Shown here in pieces: positions 14,816-21,942 of a stretch of DNA of 32,159 nucleotides. This DNA comes from Kiritimatiellales bacterium (GTDB taxonomy: Bacteria > Verrucomicrobiota > Kiritimatiellia > Kiritimatiellales > Pontiellaceae). The stretch lies in the NCBI GenBank assembly GCA_016744085.1, contig JADGFE010000009.1, forward strand, positions 1-32,159, given 5' to 3'. A program made the translations under genes and the position numbers. The notes below the pieces were generated by a model. The model was given only the letters and a program-made list of their open reading frames with translations. It made no database searches and had not been told where the DNA came from. Position 1 is the first letter of the stretch. Each line of letters opens with the position of its first letter.

Positions 14816-16579
14816 TTAATGTTCACTGGTAACACGCATGATCTCTTCAATGGATGTCATGCCTTCTCGAACGCGCTCAAGCCCGGCTTCGCGCAAGGTG
14901 CGCATCCCGTTTTCAATGGCGATTTTTGAGATGGCATCCGCTTCAGGGTTATTCAGAACTGTTTTTCGGATTGCTTCATCAACTAGCAAAATTTCCATAA
15001 TGCCCCCGCGGCCTTTGTACCCAATGTTATTGCACTTAGGGCATCCGGATTTCTGATAAAACTGGGTTCCTTCAAAGACCGCAGGATCGATCCGGCTTTT
15101 CTTAAGGGTTTCGAGCGGGATATCAGTTTCTTTTTTGCAGACCGGGCAAAGTCGGCGATACAGCCTTTGTGCCTGGGTCAGTAGTAGCGAAGAGGCCAGC
15201 ATGAAGGGTTCAATCCCCATATCAACCAATCGAGCAATCGCACCGGCAGCATCGTTTGTATGCAGTGTGCTCAATACCAAGTGACCGGTCAGTGCGGCTT
15301 CAACCGCAATCGTTGCTGTTTCGCCATCACGAATTTCGCCGACCATCACCACATCCGGATCCTGACGAAGAATCGATCGTAGTGCCGCCGAAAAATTCAA
15401 CCCAACCGTCGGATTGATCTGAACCTGGTTAATGCCGTCCAGCTGATATTCCACCGGGTTTTCCGTGGTGATGATATTGGTTCCCACTTCGTTCAGCTCC
15501 TGCAGGGCCGAATAAAGTGTGGTTGTTTTTCCACTACCGGTCGGGCCTGTTACGAGAATCATGCCATAGGGTTGGCCTAGGGCGTATGAAAAGTTGTCGA
15601 GGGAAAGCTGATCCAGGCCAAGGGATTGGAGGTTCGGGGCCAATGCGGTTTTGTCGAGAATACGCATGACTACTTTTTCCCCGTGAATCGTGGGGAGCAT
15701 GCTCATACGAACATCCACTTCCTTGCCGAGTGCTTTGATTTTAAACCGGCCGTCCTGCGGAATACGCCGTTCCGCAATATCCAGCTGCGACATAATTTTT
15801 AAACGTGAGATTATGGCGTTTTGAAGGTTTTTCGGCGGGCTGGGGGATTCGTATAACACCCCATCAATACGGTTCCTGAGCCGTACCGTTTTTTCCATGG
15901 GCTCGATGTGTATATCGGATGCTCCCTTGCGTAAGGCTTCAATCAGGATGGAGTTAACAATCCGGATCACAGGAGCTTCCCCTGCGTTTTCAAGCATTTC
16001 ATCCAGACTAGCGTCTTCCATGCCTTCTTTGCCGACCTCGACATCGCTTTCATCGGCCATGTCTTTAAGAATGTCTTCCAGGGCTTGGGAGGGTTCTTCG
16101 GTAACAGAGCTGATGGCGTCGTCGATATGCTTTTCGAGAGTTACAACAGGAACGAGTTCCAATTGAGTTCCAGAAGCAAGGGCATCGCGGCTGACAATGT
16201 CGAATGGATCAGCCATGGCAATTGTCAATCGGGTTCCCAGTTTTGCCACGGGAATTGATTTCAGTTCTTTCCAGCGCTCTCGGGGCATTAACTCAAATAG
16301 CGCAGGGTCCGGAGTAAAAGAGGCAAGTGAGATGGGCCGAATATCTAAATAATCAGCTGTGGCCAGAACCAGATCCAAATCAGAAACAACGCCCTGTTTG
16401 ATTAAAAGCTGTTCAATCGAAACATTTGTGATTTCCGCTTCTTTCTGGGCTTCCTCATAGATATCCGCCTCGATGGGGCGGATGCTTTTGAGGCATTCCA
16501 TTAAACTGGATGAATTTGTTCTCATGTACGTTTCTGTTCCGTTGTTCTCACAATTATTCTCCCTACTAGCATTACCCAT
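14816..16579 (-). CDS. pilB: PilB/GspE-like assembly ATPase
   Basis: This is the cytoplasmic hexameric ATPase that drives pilus or pseudopilus assembly. The N-terminal region to about residue 190 is a GspE-N/MshEN-type domain (SIEQLLIKQGVVSDLDLVLATADYL). The core carries GASDIHIEPME, Walker A GPTGSGKTTT (about residues 344-353), Walker B with the Asp box DPDVVMVGEIRDGETA, and the His box TGHLVLSTLHTND. The C-terminal zinc-binding tetracysteine (CPVCKK, CPKCNN) is complete. The 587-residue length fits. The ORF start at 16579 lacks a good ribosome binding site, and Met19 (MRTNSSSL, 16525) is a possible true start. The gene heads the operon with pilC and the sensor-regulator pair. No second ATPase of the PilT type is present in the window. 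Confidence 0.94.
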   Translation of the reverse strand: MGNASRENNCENNGTETYMRTNSSSLMECLKSIRPIEADIYEEAQKEAEITNVSIEQLLIKQGVVSDLDLVLATADYLDIRPISLASFTPDPALFELMPRERWKELKSIPVAKLGTRLTIAMADPFDIVSRDALASGTQLELVPVVTLEKHIDDAISSVTEEPSQALEDILKDMADESDVEVGKEGMEDASLDEMLENAGEAPVIRIVNSILIEALRKGASDIHIEPMEKTVRLRNRIDGVLYESPSPPKNLQNAIISRLKIMSQLDIAERRIPQDGRFKIKALGKEVDVRMSMLPTIHGEKVVMRILDKTALAPNLQSLGLDQLSLDNFSYALGQPYGMILVTGPTGSGKTTTLYSALQELNEVGTNIITTENPVEYQLDGINQVQINPTVGLNFSAALRSILRQDPDVVMVGEIRDGETATIAVEAALTGHLVLSTLHTNDAAGAIARLVDMGIEPFMLASSLLLTQAQRLYRRLCPVCKKETDIPLETLKKSRIDPAVFEGTQFYQKSGCPKCNNIGYKGRGGIMEILLVDEAIRKTVLNNPEADAISKIAIENGMRTLREAGLERVREGMTSIEEIMRVTSEH

Positions 16580-16697
16580 GCCTACAGTTTAAATGAGGGC
16601 GTTTCGTTTAAATTTTATTAAAAGAGAGATCTCCTCGTCTTCAGGCCGAAAATAGAGAGAGGGTCTAATGAAGGCAAAGTGTAGGGGATCTACGATC

Positions 16698-16713
16698 TGG
16701 CCTGTATTCTGCT
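16698..16713 (+). promoter_or_regulatory. Sigma-54-type promoter of the orphan MshEN-domain gene
   Basis: TGGCCTGTATTCTGCT matches the sigma-54 pattern TGGCACGN4TTGCW at the invariant GG and GC with 10-nt spacing, and at TGCT of the -12 box. The predicted start is about 16724, which leaves a 20-nt leader with AGGAG (16734-16738) and then the ATG at 16745. The spacing from promoter to gene is ideal. The call rests on pattern matching only. Confidence 0.6.
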
Positions 16714-16744
16714 TATTGATACACGACTTTTTTAGGAGTATAAA

Positions 16745-17584
16745 ATGGAAGACCCGCAACAGAGTAATGAAGCACTGGCCGACAGTATCGCGATGTTGGA
16801 ACAGATTCTTGAGGTTATGCCTCAGGATACTGATGCAATTAAAGCACTGTATCGAGCGCACTTTAACCGTGGTAATCTAGAACGGGCCTTTGAACATTTG
16901 AATAGCCTGGTGAGTATTGTTTCAAGTGGTGGCGAACCGGATACCTTGCTTTTTCTTCAGAGTGAATTACCTCAATTCGAAGAAGTCTATCCATCTGAAG
17001 TTGCTGCCCAGGTGGCCCGCCTTAGAATGGTGGAATTCTCTATAGGAAAAAATGAGGAGACATCAACGCCTTCAAAACCTGATAGCAGTAGTTCAGAAAA
17101 GAACTCCGTAGAAGTCGACATCAGCGAAGAGCTTGCATTGGCCTGGCGGCTGTATGAGGAAAATCAGCTATCTCAGGAGGAGTATTCGAGTGTGCTACAT
17201 GATCTTACAGAGGTATCGTCTAAGGAGCTGGATGTTCCTGTAAGCGTTCTTCATGTGCTTAATGATCGAGGTTTTACGCAGATGACGCGAATCTTGAATT
17301 ACCTATCGACCCGATCGGGAATTCCATTTATCTCTCTGGCTAACATTGAGCTGGGTGATAAGATAGCGAGCGCTCTACCACTCGACATTTCTGCTCATGA
17401 TGGGGCGTTGCCTTTCTCTTTTCTCGAGAACGATCTTCTGATCGGTGTGTTAAATCCATTTAATAATATGCTGGTGGATCGAATTGAAACGGAATGCGGA
17501 CGCCGGTGCCATACCTATCTGGTTGAGCCGGAAGATTATGATAGCGCGCTTCACAAGCTACGTATTCTGGTTGAAGAGAGTTAG
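16745..17584 (+). CDS. Orphan MshEN/GspE-N domain protein with helical N-terminus
   Basis: The first 60 residues of this 279-residue protein look like a TPR-like helical pair (AMLEQILEVMPQDTDAIKALYRAHFNRGNLERAFEHL). A charged, Ser-rich linker follows (about 100-125). Residues about 130-279 resemble the N-terminal domain of GspE/PilB/MshE ATPases: LNYLSTRSGIPFISLANIELGDKIASALPLDISAHDGALPF, then LLIGVLNPFNNMLVDRIE, ending with an alpha-helix. No ATPase core is attached. It has a strong Shine-Dalgarno sequence (AGGAG, 6-nt spacing) and is divergent from pilB. Some MshEN domains bind cyclic di-GMP, but I do not see a clean RLGxxL-type binding motif. A role as a regulator or adaptor of the assembly ATPase is inference. 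Its stop overlaps the convergent stop of the next gene (TTAG). Confidence 0.75.
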   Translation: MEDPQQSNEALADSIAMLEQILEVMPQDTDAIKALYRAHFNRGNLERAFEHLNSLVSIVSSGGEPDTLLFLQSELPQFEEVYPSEVAAQVARLRMVEFSIGKNEETSTPSKPDSSSSEKNSVEVDISEELALAWRLYEENQLSQEEYSSVLHDLTEVSSKELDVPVSVLHVLNDRGFTQMTRILNYLSTRSGIPFISLANIELGDKIASALPLDISAHDGALPFSFLENDLLIGVLNPFNNMLVDRIETECGRRCHTYLVEPEDYDSALHKLRILVEES

Positions 17585-18132
17585 TCTTTTACGTCTAGTG
17601 AAAGGGTCTTTGTTTCGCCCTTATACTCAACGATTACATCGTGAGAGCGAATTTTCGAAAGTTTGACTTTCCCATCAATAAGCTGCCCTTGAAGAATCTG
17701 TTTTCCATTGATGATGGCAAAGTCACCGCCGCCGCTGGTTGAGCTTCCGAATCCCGTAACTTTCATTTTTGGCCAGTTCACTTTTACATCACGTTTCCCA
17801 AAAAGTTTATTAGGTTTCTGCTCTTCGTGTTCGGTCGTTTCAGCTGATTGAGTAATCGGTGTTGCTGCTTTAGGTTTTTGGAGTTGTGCTGCGTATTCTT
17901 TTCCTTGAGAGAACAGGGCGGAAAAGCTAAAAGCCGCATTTTTTGTTTCACTACCAGTGCCGACCTTTTTAGAGCTGTAATGGAGCATCATGGTGCCGGC
18001 CATAAAAAAGCCTGCGATCAGCAGTACAATAGTCACCAGCATGGTGCGTGATGAAGGGTTTTTCTCAATATTATCAGCTTCTTCCTGTATGGGGGACTCG
18101 TTGCTTAATTCACTCAATGTTGGCTCCTGCAT
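17581..18132 (-). CDS. Single-pass membrane protein with GspC/GspB/PilP-like periplasmic domain
   Basis: This 183-residue protein has a short acidic cytoplasmic tail, one transmembrane helix (about residues 30-50, MLVTIVLLIAGFFMAGTMML) and a low-complexity linker. It ends in a small beta-domain: MKVTGFGSSTSGGGDFAIINGKQILQGQLIDG followed by VKLSKIRSHDVIVEYKGETKTLSL. The INGK..QG..I.G..V..I....V.....G pattern is the homology-region fold shared by GspC, GspB and PilP, which tie the inner-membrane platform to the secretin. It lies on the - strand between the orphan MshEN gene and the pilM operon, and its stop codon overlaps that of the MshEN gene. A structural role in the same machine is likely. 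The exact family assignment is uncertain, since a second protein of this kind (21466-21918) sits in the + operon. Confidence 0.7.
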   Translation of the reverse strand: MQEPTLSELSNESPIQEEADNIEKNPSSRTMLVTIVLLIAGFFMAGTMMLHYSSKKVGTGSETKNAAFSFSALFSQGKEYAAQLQKPKAATPITQSAETTEHEEQKPNKLFGKRDVKVNWPKMKVTGFGSSTSGGGDFAIINGKQILQGQLIDGKVKLSKIRSHDVIVEYKGETKTLSLDVKD

Positions 18133-18215
18133 CGTTCAGGTCTTAGAAAATTATGATGGTGTATATCATTGGTATTAGCGTGCTCTTTAGCAAGAGGGAA
18201 ATAGGGCCATCATCA

Positions 18216-18231
18216 TGGTATGGATACTGCT
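18216..18231 (+). promoter_or_regulatory. Sigma-54-type promoter of the pilM-secretin operon
   Basis: TGGTATGGATACTGCT has the invariant GG and GC of sigma-54 promoters at the right spacing, and shares the CTGCT end with the element before the MshEN gene. The predicted start at about 18242 gives an ~77-nt leader. The leader holds a small CTGCC ATAGA GGCAG hairpin before the AAGGAAAG ribosome binding site of pilM. Confidence 0.58.
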
Positions 18232-18318
18232 TTAAGGCAGGCATGCCAGAATGCAAATACGGGAACTGCCATAGAGGCAGGGGCATGAAGACGAAACCTT
18301 TTGAAGGAAAGAAAGCTC

Positions 18319-19329
18319 ATGATGAAGAAAAAAATCAGTAAGACCCGATCACAGCAAAAGTTTTCGGACCTTGTCGGAGTTGATTTTTCATCGACAGCCA
18401 CAAAGATTGTACGATTGAAGGAAAACAAGGGTGAGGTTTCGTTGGCGGGAATTGATTTATTGCCAGCTGTCGATTTTAGAACTGCGGCCAGGAGAATTGA
18501 ACTGCCTAGGAACATTACGTCCTATTACGGATGTTTGAGCTACACGGGGAGTGCTGCTGTCGTGCGGATGATTAATACGCAGTTGGCTGAAACGGAAAAT
18601 CAGGTAACCGATAGTAAGCTTAGAGAGCTCCTTAACGTTACAGACGATTTCCGAGTTTCGGCTCGAATCATCAAACGAGGAAAAGGACGTCAGGATTCGA
18701 GTATGTTGGCTGCAGCAATTCCGGAAGACGATATTCGGTTTTTACTTAATATGTTTCCTTCTGGCCCGCCGGCTCCGGCTTCACTCGAATTGTCGGGACT
18801 TGCTTTTGTGTCTGCCTTTCTTCATGCCCGTAAAGCGGAGTGCGAAGACTCCGCGGTGTGTCTCTTGGAAGCCGGCGAGACAATCAGTCATTTTGTATTT
18901 CTTAATAAAGGTGAAGTTGTGCTGGTTGGAAAAATGTCATTCGGCACTCAGACCTTGCGCAACCAGCTTTCAAAAGATCTGGGCGTTGATGAAGATCTTG
19001 CGGCAAGTATTTTAAACGATCGCTCAATCAATATTTCCTCTTCTCTTTCCAAGGTGCTGGCTCCTTTCATTAAGCAACTTTCAATTTCAAAAGATTTTAT
19101 TGAGCGCCATCAGGGTTGCCGAGTTTCAAAGTTATACGTTTCCGGAGGGTTGAGTCTGTTTCCTAGCTGGAGCAATGAACTCGAGCAAATGCTTAATTCT
19201 GAAGTGCTCCGATGGAGTCCATTGGAAAATATTATCTGCGATCCAGAGATTTTAACTCAGGATATGAAGGATCAGGCGACTCGTTTTTCTGCAGCAATTG
19301 GTGCGGCCCTAGGAGGGTTTGAAGCATGA
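18319..19329 (+). CDS. pilM: PilM-like actin-fold protein
   Basis: This is a cytoplasmic actin-like ATPase-fold protein of the type IV pilus alignment subcomplex. It links PilN at the inner membrane to the assembly machinery. Family signs are VGVDFSSTATKIVRLKENKG at the N-terminus, LLEAGETISHFVFLNKGEVVLVGKMSFGTQTL in the middle, and KLYVSGGLSLFPSW plus RFSAAIGAALGG at the end. The ORF track starts at a TTG (18301). I prefer the ATG at 18319, since AAGGAAAG lies about 7 nt upstream of it, giving 336 residues. It is the first gene of a run in which each gene overlaps the next by 4 nt (ATGA), so PilM, PilN, PilO-like and PilP-like proteins are made in a coupled way. Confidence 0.9.
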   Translation: MMKKKISKTRSQQKFSDLVGVDFSSTATKIVRLKENKGEVSLAGIDLLPAVDFRTAARRIELPRNITSYYGCLSYTGSAAVVRMINTQLAETENQVTDSKLRELLNVTDDFRVSARIIKRGKGRQDSSMLAAAIPEDDIRFLLNMFPSGPPAPASLELSGLAFVSAFLHARKAECEDSAVCLLEAGETISHFVFLNKGEVVLVGKMSFGTQTLRNQLSKDLGVDEDLAASILNDRSINISSSLSKVLAPFIKQLSISKDFIERHQGCRVSKLYVSGGLSLFPSWSNELEQMLNSEVLRWSPLENIICDPEILTQDMKDQATRFSAAIGAALGGFEA

Positions 19330-19955
19330 TGAATTATCCTAGCGTAAATTTATTAAAGAAAAGTGAACAACGGCACCAAGGCGTCGTAAGCCGTAAATTT
19401 ACTTTTGTCAGCGCTGTGGTTGCGCCCATCTTACTTATTGCCATTCTCAGTGGGGTTAAGCTTTTTCAATACAACGGCGTGAAGTCGGAGCTAACCGCGA
19501 ACCGCATACTATGGAAAGATTTGGAACCGCGCTTAACCCTCTTCAAAGATGAAAACCGGGGTTTGGTGATGAATCGGAAAGCGCTGGACTTATTTGGTGG
19601 TTGGAAAAATTCTCAGGCTTCATTCGTCACGCTTCTGGAAGATATTCAGGGCATTGTTCCAGAGCAGGTTCAATTCACCCGTTTATCCGTTCAAACCAAA
19701 AAAACAGGCTCAGTATATGCAACTGTAGATGACCTTGCACTGTCATTTGATCTGGTTATTGAAGGACTTGCCCATGGAGCTCGTGCTGAAAATTATGTAA
19801 TTGATCTCCGGAAAGATTTACTGACCTGCCAGCAAATCGGTTCCACCTTCGAGTCCATTAAGCTAGCCTCCATGCGTAAGAGGGAAGGGGCTGCTGGGCA
19901 AAGCCTTCGGGAATTCCGTTTGGAAGGAAAATCTGTTGTAGAGGAGGGACTATGA
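19326..19955 (+). CDS. pilN: PilN-like inner-membrane assembly protein
   Basis: This 209-residue bitopic protein starts with a short cytoplasmic segment MNYPSVNLLKKSEQRHQ. The INLL-like motif near the N-terminus is what PilM binds in PilN. A transmembrane helix (about 30-48, FVSAVVAPILLIAILSGVKLF) follows. A helical stretch and a ferredoxin-like periplasmic domain come next (FVTLLEDIQGIVPEQVQFTRLSVQTK and ALSFDLVIEGLAH). Its gene overlaps pilM and the PilO-like gene by 4 nt each. PilN would form heterodimers with PilO below the secretin. GspL-like identity is the alternative, but the separate PilM favours PilN. Confidence 0.85.
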   Translation: MMNYPSVNLLKKSEQRHQGVVSRKFTFVSAVVAPILLIAILSGVKLFQYNGVKSELTANRILWKDLEPRLTLFKDENRGLVMNRKALDLFGGWKNSQASFVTLLEDIQGIVPEQVQFTRLSVQTKKTGSVYATVDDLALSFDLVIEGLAHGARAENYVIDLRKDLLTCQQIGSTFESIKLASMRKREGAAGQSLREFRLEGKSVVEEGL

Positions 19956-21469
19956 GCCTCGCGGATTTAAGTAAACAGCAGAAGCAATTCATCATCCTTG
20001 GAATTACGGGCTCGGTGTTTGTTCTCATTTTGGCGGTGATCGGGATTAAAATCAGTCTGTCATCAATTGCGGAAGCAAAAGAAGAGCTGGCTGGAATTTC
20101 TGAAAAAATTGATAAGGCGGATAGCGTACTATCGAAGCGTAACCGTGCGGGACAGGATTTCGAGCGGACCGTTTCCATTCTGAAAGATCACCTTAGAAAT
20201 ATTCCGCCGGAAATAAATTATTATTCATGGGCAACTGAAATCATTTATTCAAATGGTCGAAATTCTGAGATGGAAATTGAATCGGTTGATGAAATCGGTG
20301 GTGGTGCAAGAAAGCATGCAGAAGACTCGGGAGCGGCTGTGCAATTTGAATCGTATTCATTGCGTATTGCAGCTCGAGGTAGCTACGAACAGGTAAAAAC
20401 TTTTCTTAAAAGTATTGAAGAAGAATATCCCCTGGTTCGGTTTACGGGAATAGACATCAAGGTTGGAAAAAATTCTGACACCCATGCCGTTCAGTTATTT
20501 CTTCAATGGCCATTTAATCTGGGGCAAATTACAAAGGTTTGGGATGATGTAGAAGCGAAGCAAATGAAGATCGCAAAACGAGATGCGTTAAAAGCGAAAT
20601 CCAGGACTCCCGTTCCGGTTGTTACTGCAATTGTGCCAGATTCGGAGTCCAAATCGGTGGTTGTTCCTACTCCGAAACCAGAACAAATTATTGAGCCTGA
20701 TCCAGAAGTAATGAAGCAGGCACCGGTTGTCGCGGTGGTTATTCCTGACCCGGAACCTGAGCAGGCTGATACGCCAATGCCGAAGTCTGATCCGATTGTT
20801 CAGCCTATTCCAGAAATAGTTGAGCCTGTACCGGTTATTGCAGCAGTTATTCCTGAGCCAGAGTTTGAACAGGTTGTTACACCAACGCCAAAACCGGAGC
20901 CGACCATTGAGCCTATTCCGGAAGTAGTTAAGCCTGCACCGGTTATTGTAGCAGTTATTCCTGATTCAGAGCCCGAATCGGCGGTTGCACCAATGCCGAA
21001 ATCTGAGCCGGTTCCGGTAAACGAAAATCTTGATTCCTTACTAGAGTCCCTCGCTTCGGAAGAAGTGGTTGAGTCTGCGCCGGAGGTTGTGATTAGTGAT
21101 CCTGTTGCTGAGGAATCTTCTTCTGTCACCAATAAGCCAAATAATGAACTTGGATCATTGCTGGCATCTCTCGATTCGCGTGGTGATGAAGAAGCGATAA
21201 CAGAGGGCGCTCAGTCTGAAAGCGAGGCTTCGTCCGAGGACTTGGAAAGCTATCTAAAACAGTTAGGGGAGCAGCAGGCTATGGCTAAAAATAAACCGGA
21301 ACATGTAGAGGAACAACCAGTCGAAAAGAAGGTTGTTGAAAGACCCGCTCAATATGTTTCGAGTGCAAAAAGTACGGCACTACTGGTTGATATGCTGACT
21401 AAAGAAAAACCTAAAACAAGTGAAAACCTAAGCTCGTTCCTGAATGGTATTGGTGGAGGATATCAATGA
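19952..21469 (+). CDS. PilO-like protein with long repeat-rich C-terminal extension
   Basis: Residues 1-200 fit PilO/GspM: a transmembrane helix (about 10-33, FIILGITGSVFVLILAVIGIKI), a coiled coil (EAKEELAGISEKIDKADSVL), and a ferredoxin-like domain ending in FLQWPFNLGQI. PilO normally stops there at about 200 residues; this protein has 505. Residues about 222-360 are 36-residue Pro/Glu/Val repeats (PVIAAVIPEPEFEQ...). The rest is acidic and disordered and contains four short leucine motifs: NLDSLLESL, ELGSLLASL, DLESYLKQL and NLSSFLNGI. The extension could span the periplasm and dock to other parts, such as the secretin; that is inference. It overlaps both neighbours by 4 nt. Confidence 0.78.
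   Translation: MSLADLSKQQKQFIILGITGSVFVLILAVIGIKISLSSIAEAKEELAGISEKIDKADSVLSKRNRAGQDFERTVSILKDHLRNIPPEINYYSWATEIIYSNGRNSEMEIESVDEIGGGARKHAEDSGAAVQFESYSLRIAARGSYEQVKTFLKSIEEEYPLVRFTGIDIKVGKNSDTHAVQLFLQWPFNLGQITKVWDDVEAKQMKIAKRDALKAKSRTPVPVVTAIVPDSESKSVVVPTPKPEQIIEPDPEVMKQAPVVAVVIPDPEPEQADTPMPKSDPIVQPIPEIVEPVPVIAAVIPEPEFEQVVTPTPKPEPTIEPIPEVVKPAPVIVAVIPDSEPESAVAPMPKSEPVPVNENLDSLLESLASEEVVESAPEVVISDPVAEESSSVTNKPNNELGSLLASLDSRGDEEAITEGAQSESEASSEDLESYLKQLGEQQAMAKNKPEHVEEQPVEKKVVERPAQYVSSAKSTALLVDMLTKEKPKTSENLSSFLNGIGGGYQ
20615..21046 (+). repeat. 108-nt imperfect tandem repeats inside the PilO-like gene
   Basis: Units of 108 nt (36 codons) start at 20615, 20723, 20831 and 20939. Each begins CCGGTT(A/G)T and encodes PV(V/I)xxVIPDxE...TPxPKxExxxEPxPEVx. 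The fourth is partial, merging into the NENLDSLL segment. Their regular length points to slipped-strand or recombination growth, so copy number may vary between strains. Confidence 0.88.
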
Positions 21470-21918
21470 TTAATATCGATAACATATTTTCGCATAAAGA
21501 AATACGACGAATGTTGCTGGTGACTTTACTTTGTCTGGCGATTTCTCCGTCTTCCTTTAGTAAGGGAACTGAACTAAATGGCGCGGATAATGCTTGCAAA
21601 GAGCAAGCCTCTCCTAAACGCGATCCTTTCTGGCCGGTTGGTTATTTGCCGGAAAGCATCAGAAGAGCTGAGGCGGAAAAGAATCAGGAAGTTGTTGCTC
21701 CTATGGTCAGCAACAACTGGAACGAAGCCATGAAAAAAGTTGTGATTAATGGAGTTAGTAGTCGTGCGGACAATGAGTTTTTTGCCGTGATAAACGGGCA
21801 GGTTAAAACGGTCGGCGATGCGATTTCATTGAGTCACGAAGGTACAATTTACACTTGGGCAGTCGATAGTATTAATCCGCCGGGTTCGGTGAAGTTACGT
21901 CGAGTGTCAGCGCTTTAA
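21466..21918 (+). CDS. PilP/GspC-like periplasmic protein
   Basis: This 150-residue protein has a hydrophobic signal segment (about 15-30, RMLLVTLLCLAISPSSFS) and no lipobox cysteine. The motif KRDPFWPVGYLPE follows, then a small beta-domain: MKKVVINGVSSRADNEFFAVINGQVKTVGDAISLSHEGTIYTWAVDSI. That INGQ..VGD..S pattern resembles the PilP/GspC homology region, which contacts the N-terminal domains of the secretin. Its place between the PilO-like and secretin genes is exactly where pilP normally sits. It overlaps the PilO-like gene by 4 nt. PilP is usually a lipoprotein, so the lack of a lipobox is a small deviation. Confidence 0.72.
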   Translation: MINIDNIFSHKEIRRMLLVTLLCLAISPSSFSKGTELNGADNACKEQASPKRDPFWPVGYLPESIRRAEAEKNQEVVAPMVSNNWNEAMKKVVINGVSSRADNEFFAVINGQVKTVGDAISLSHEGTIYTWAVDSINPPGSVKLRRVSAL

Positions 21919-21942
21919 GGGAAATATTAATTAGGGAATAGG

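Noticed and set aside
20800-21132. 110-aa ORF on the - strand with SGSG/TTG-rich repeats
   Set aside because: It is the antisense shadow of the 108-nt repeats in the PilO-like gene.
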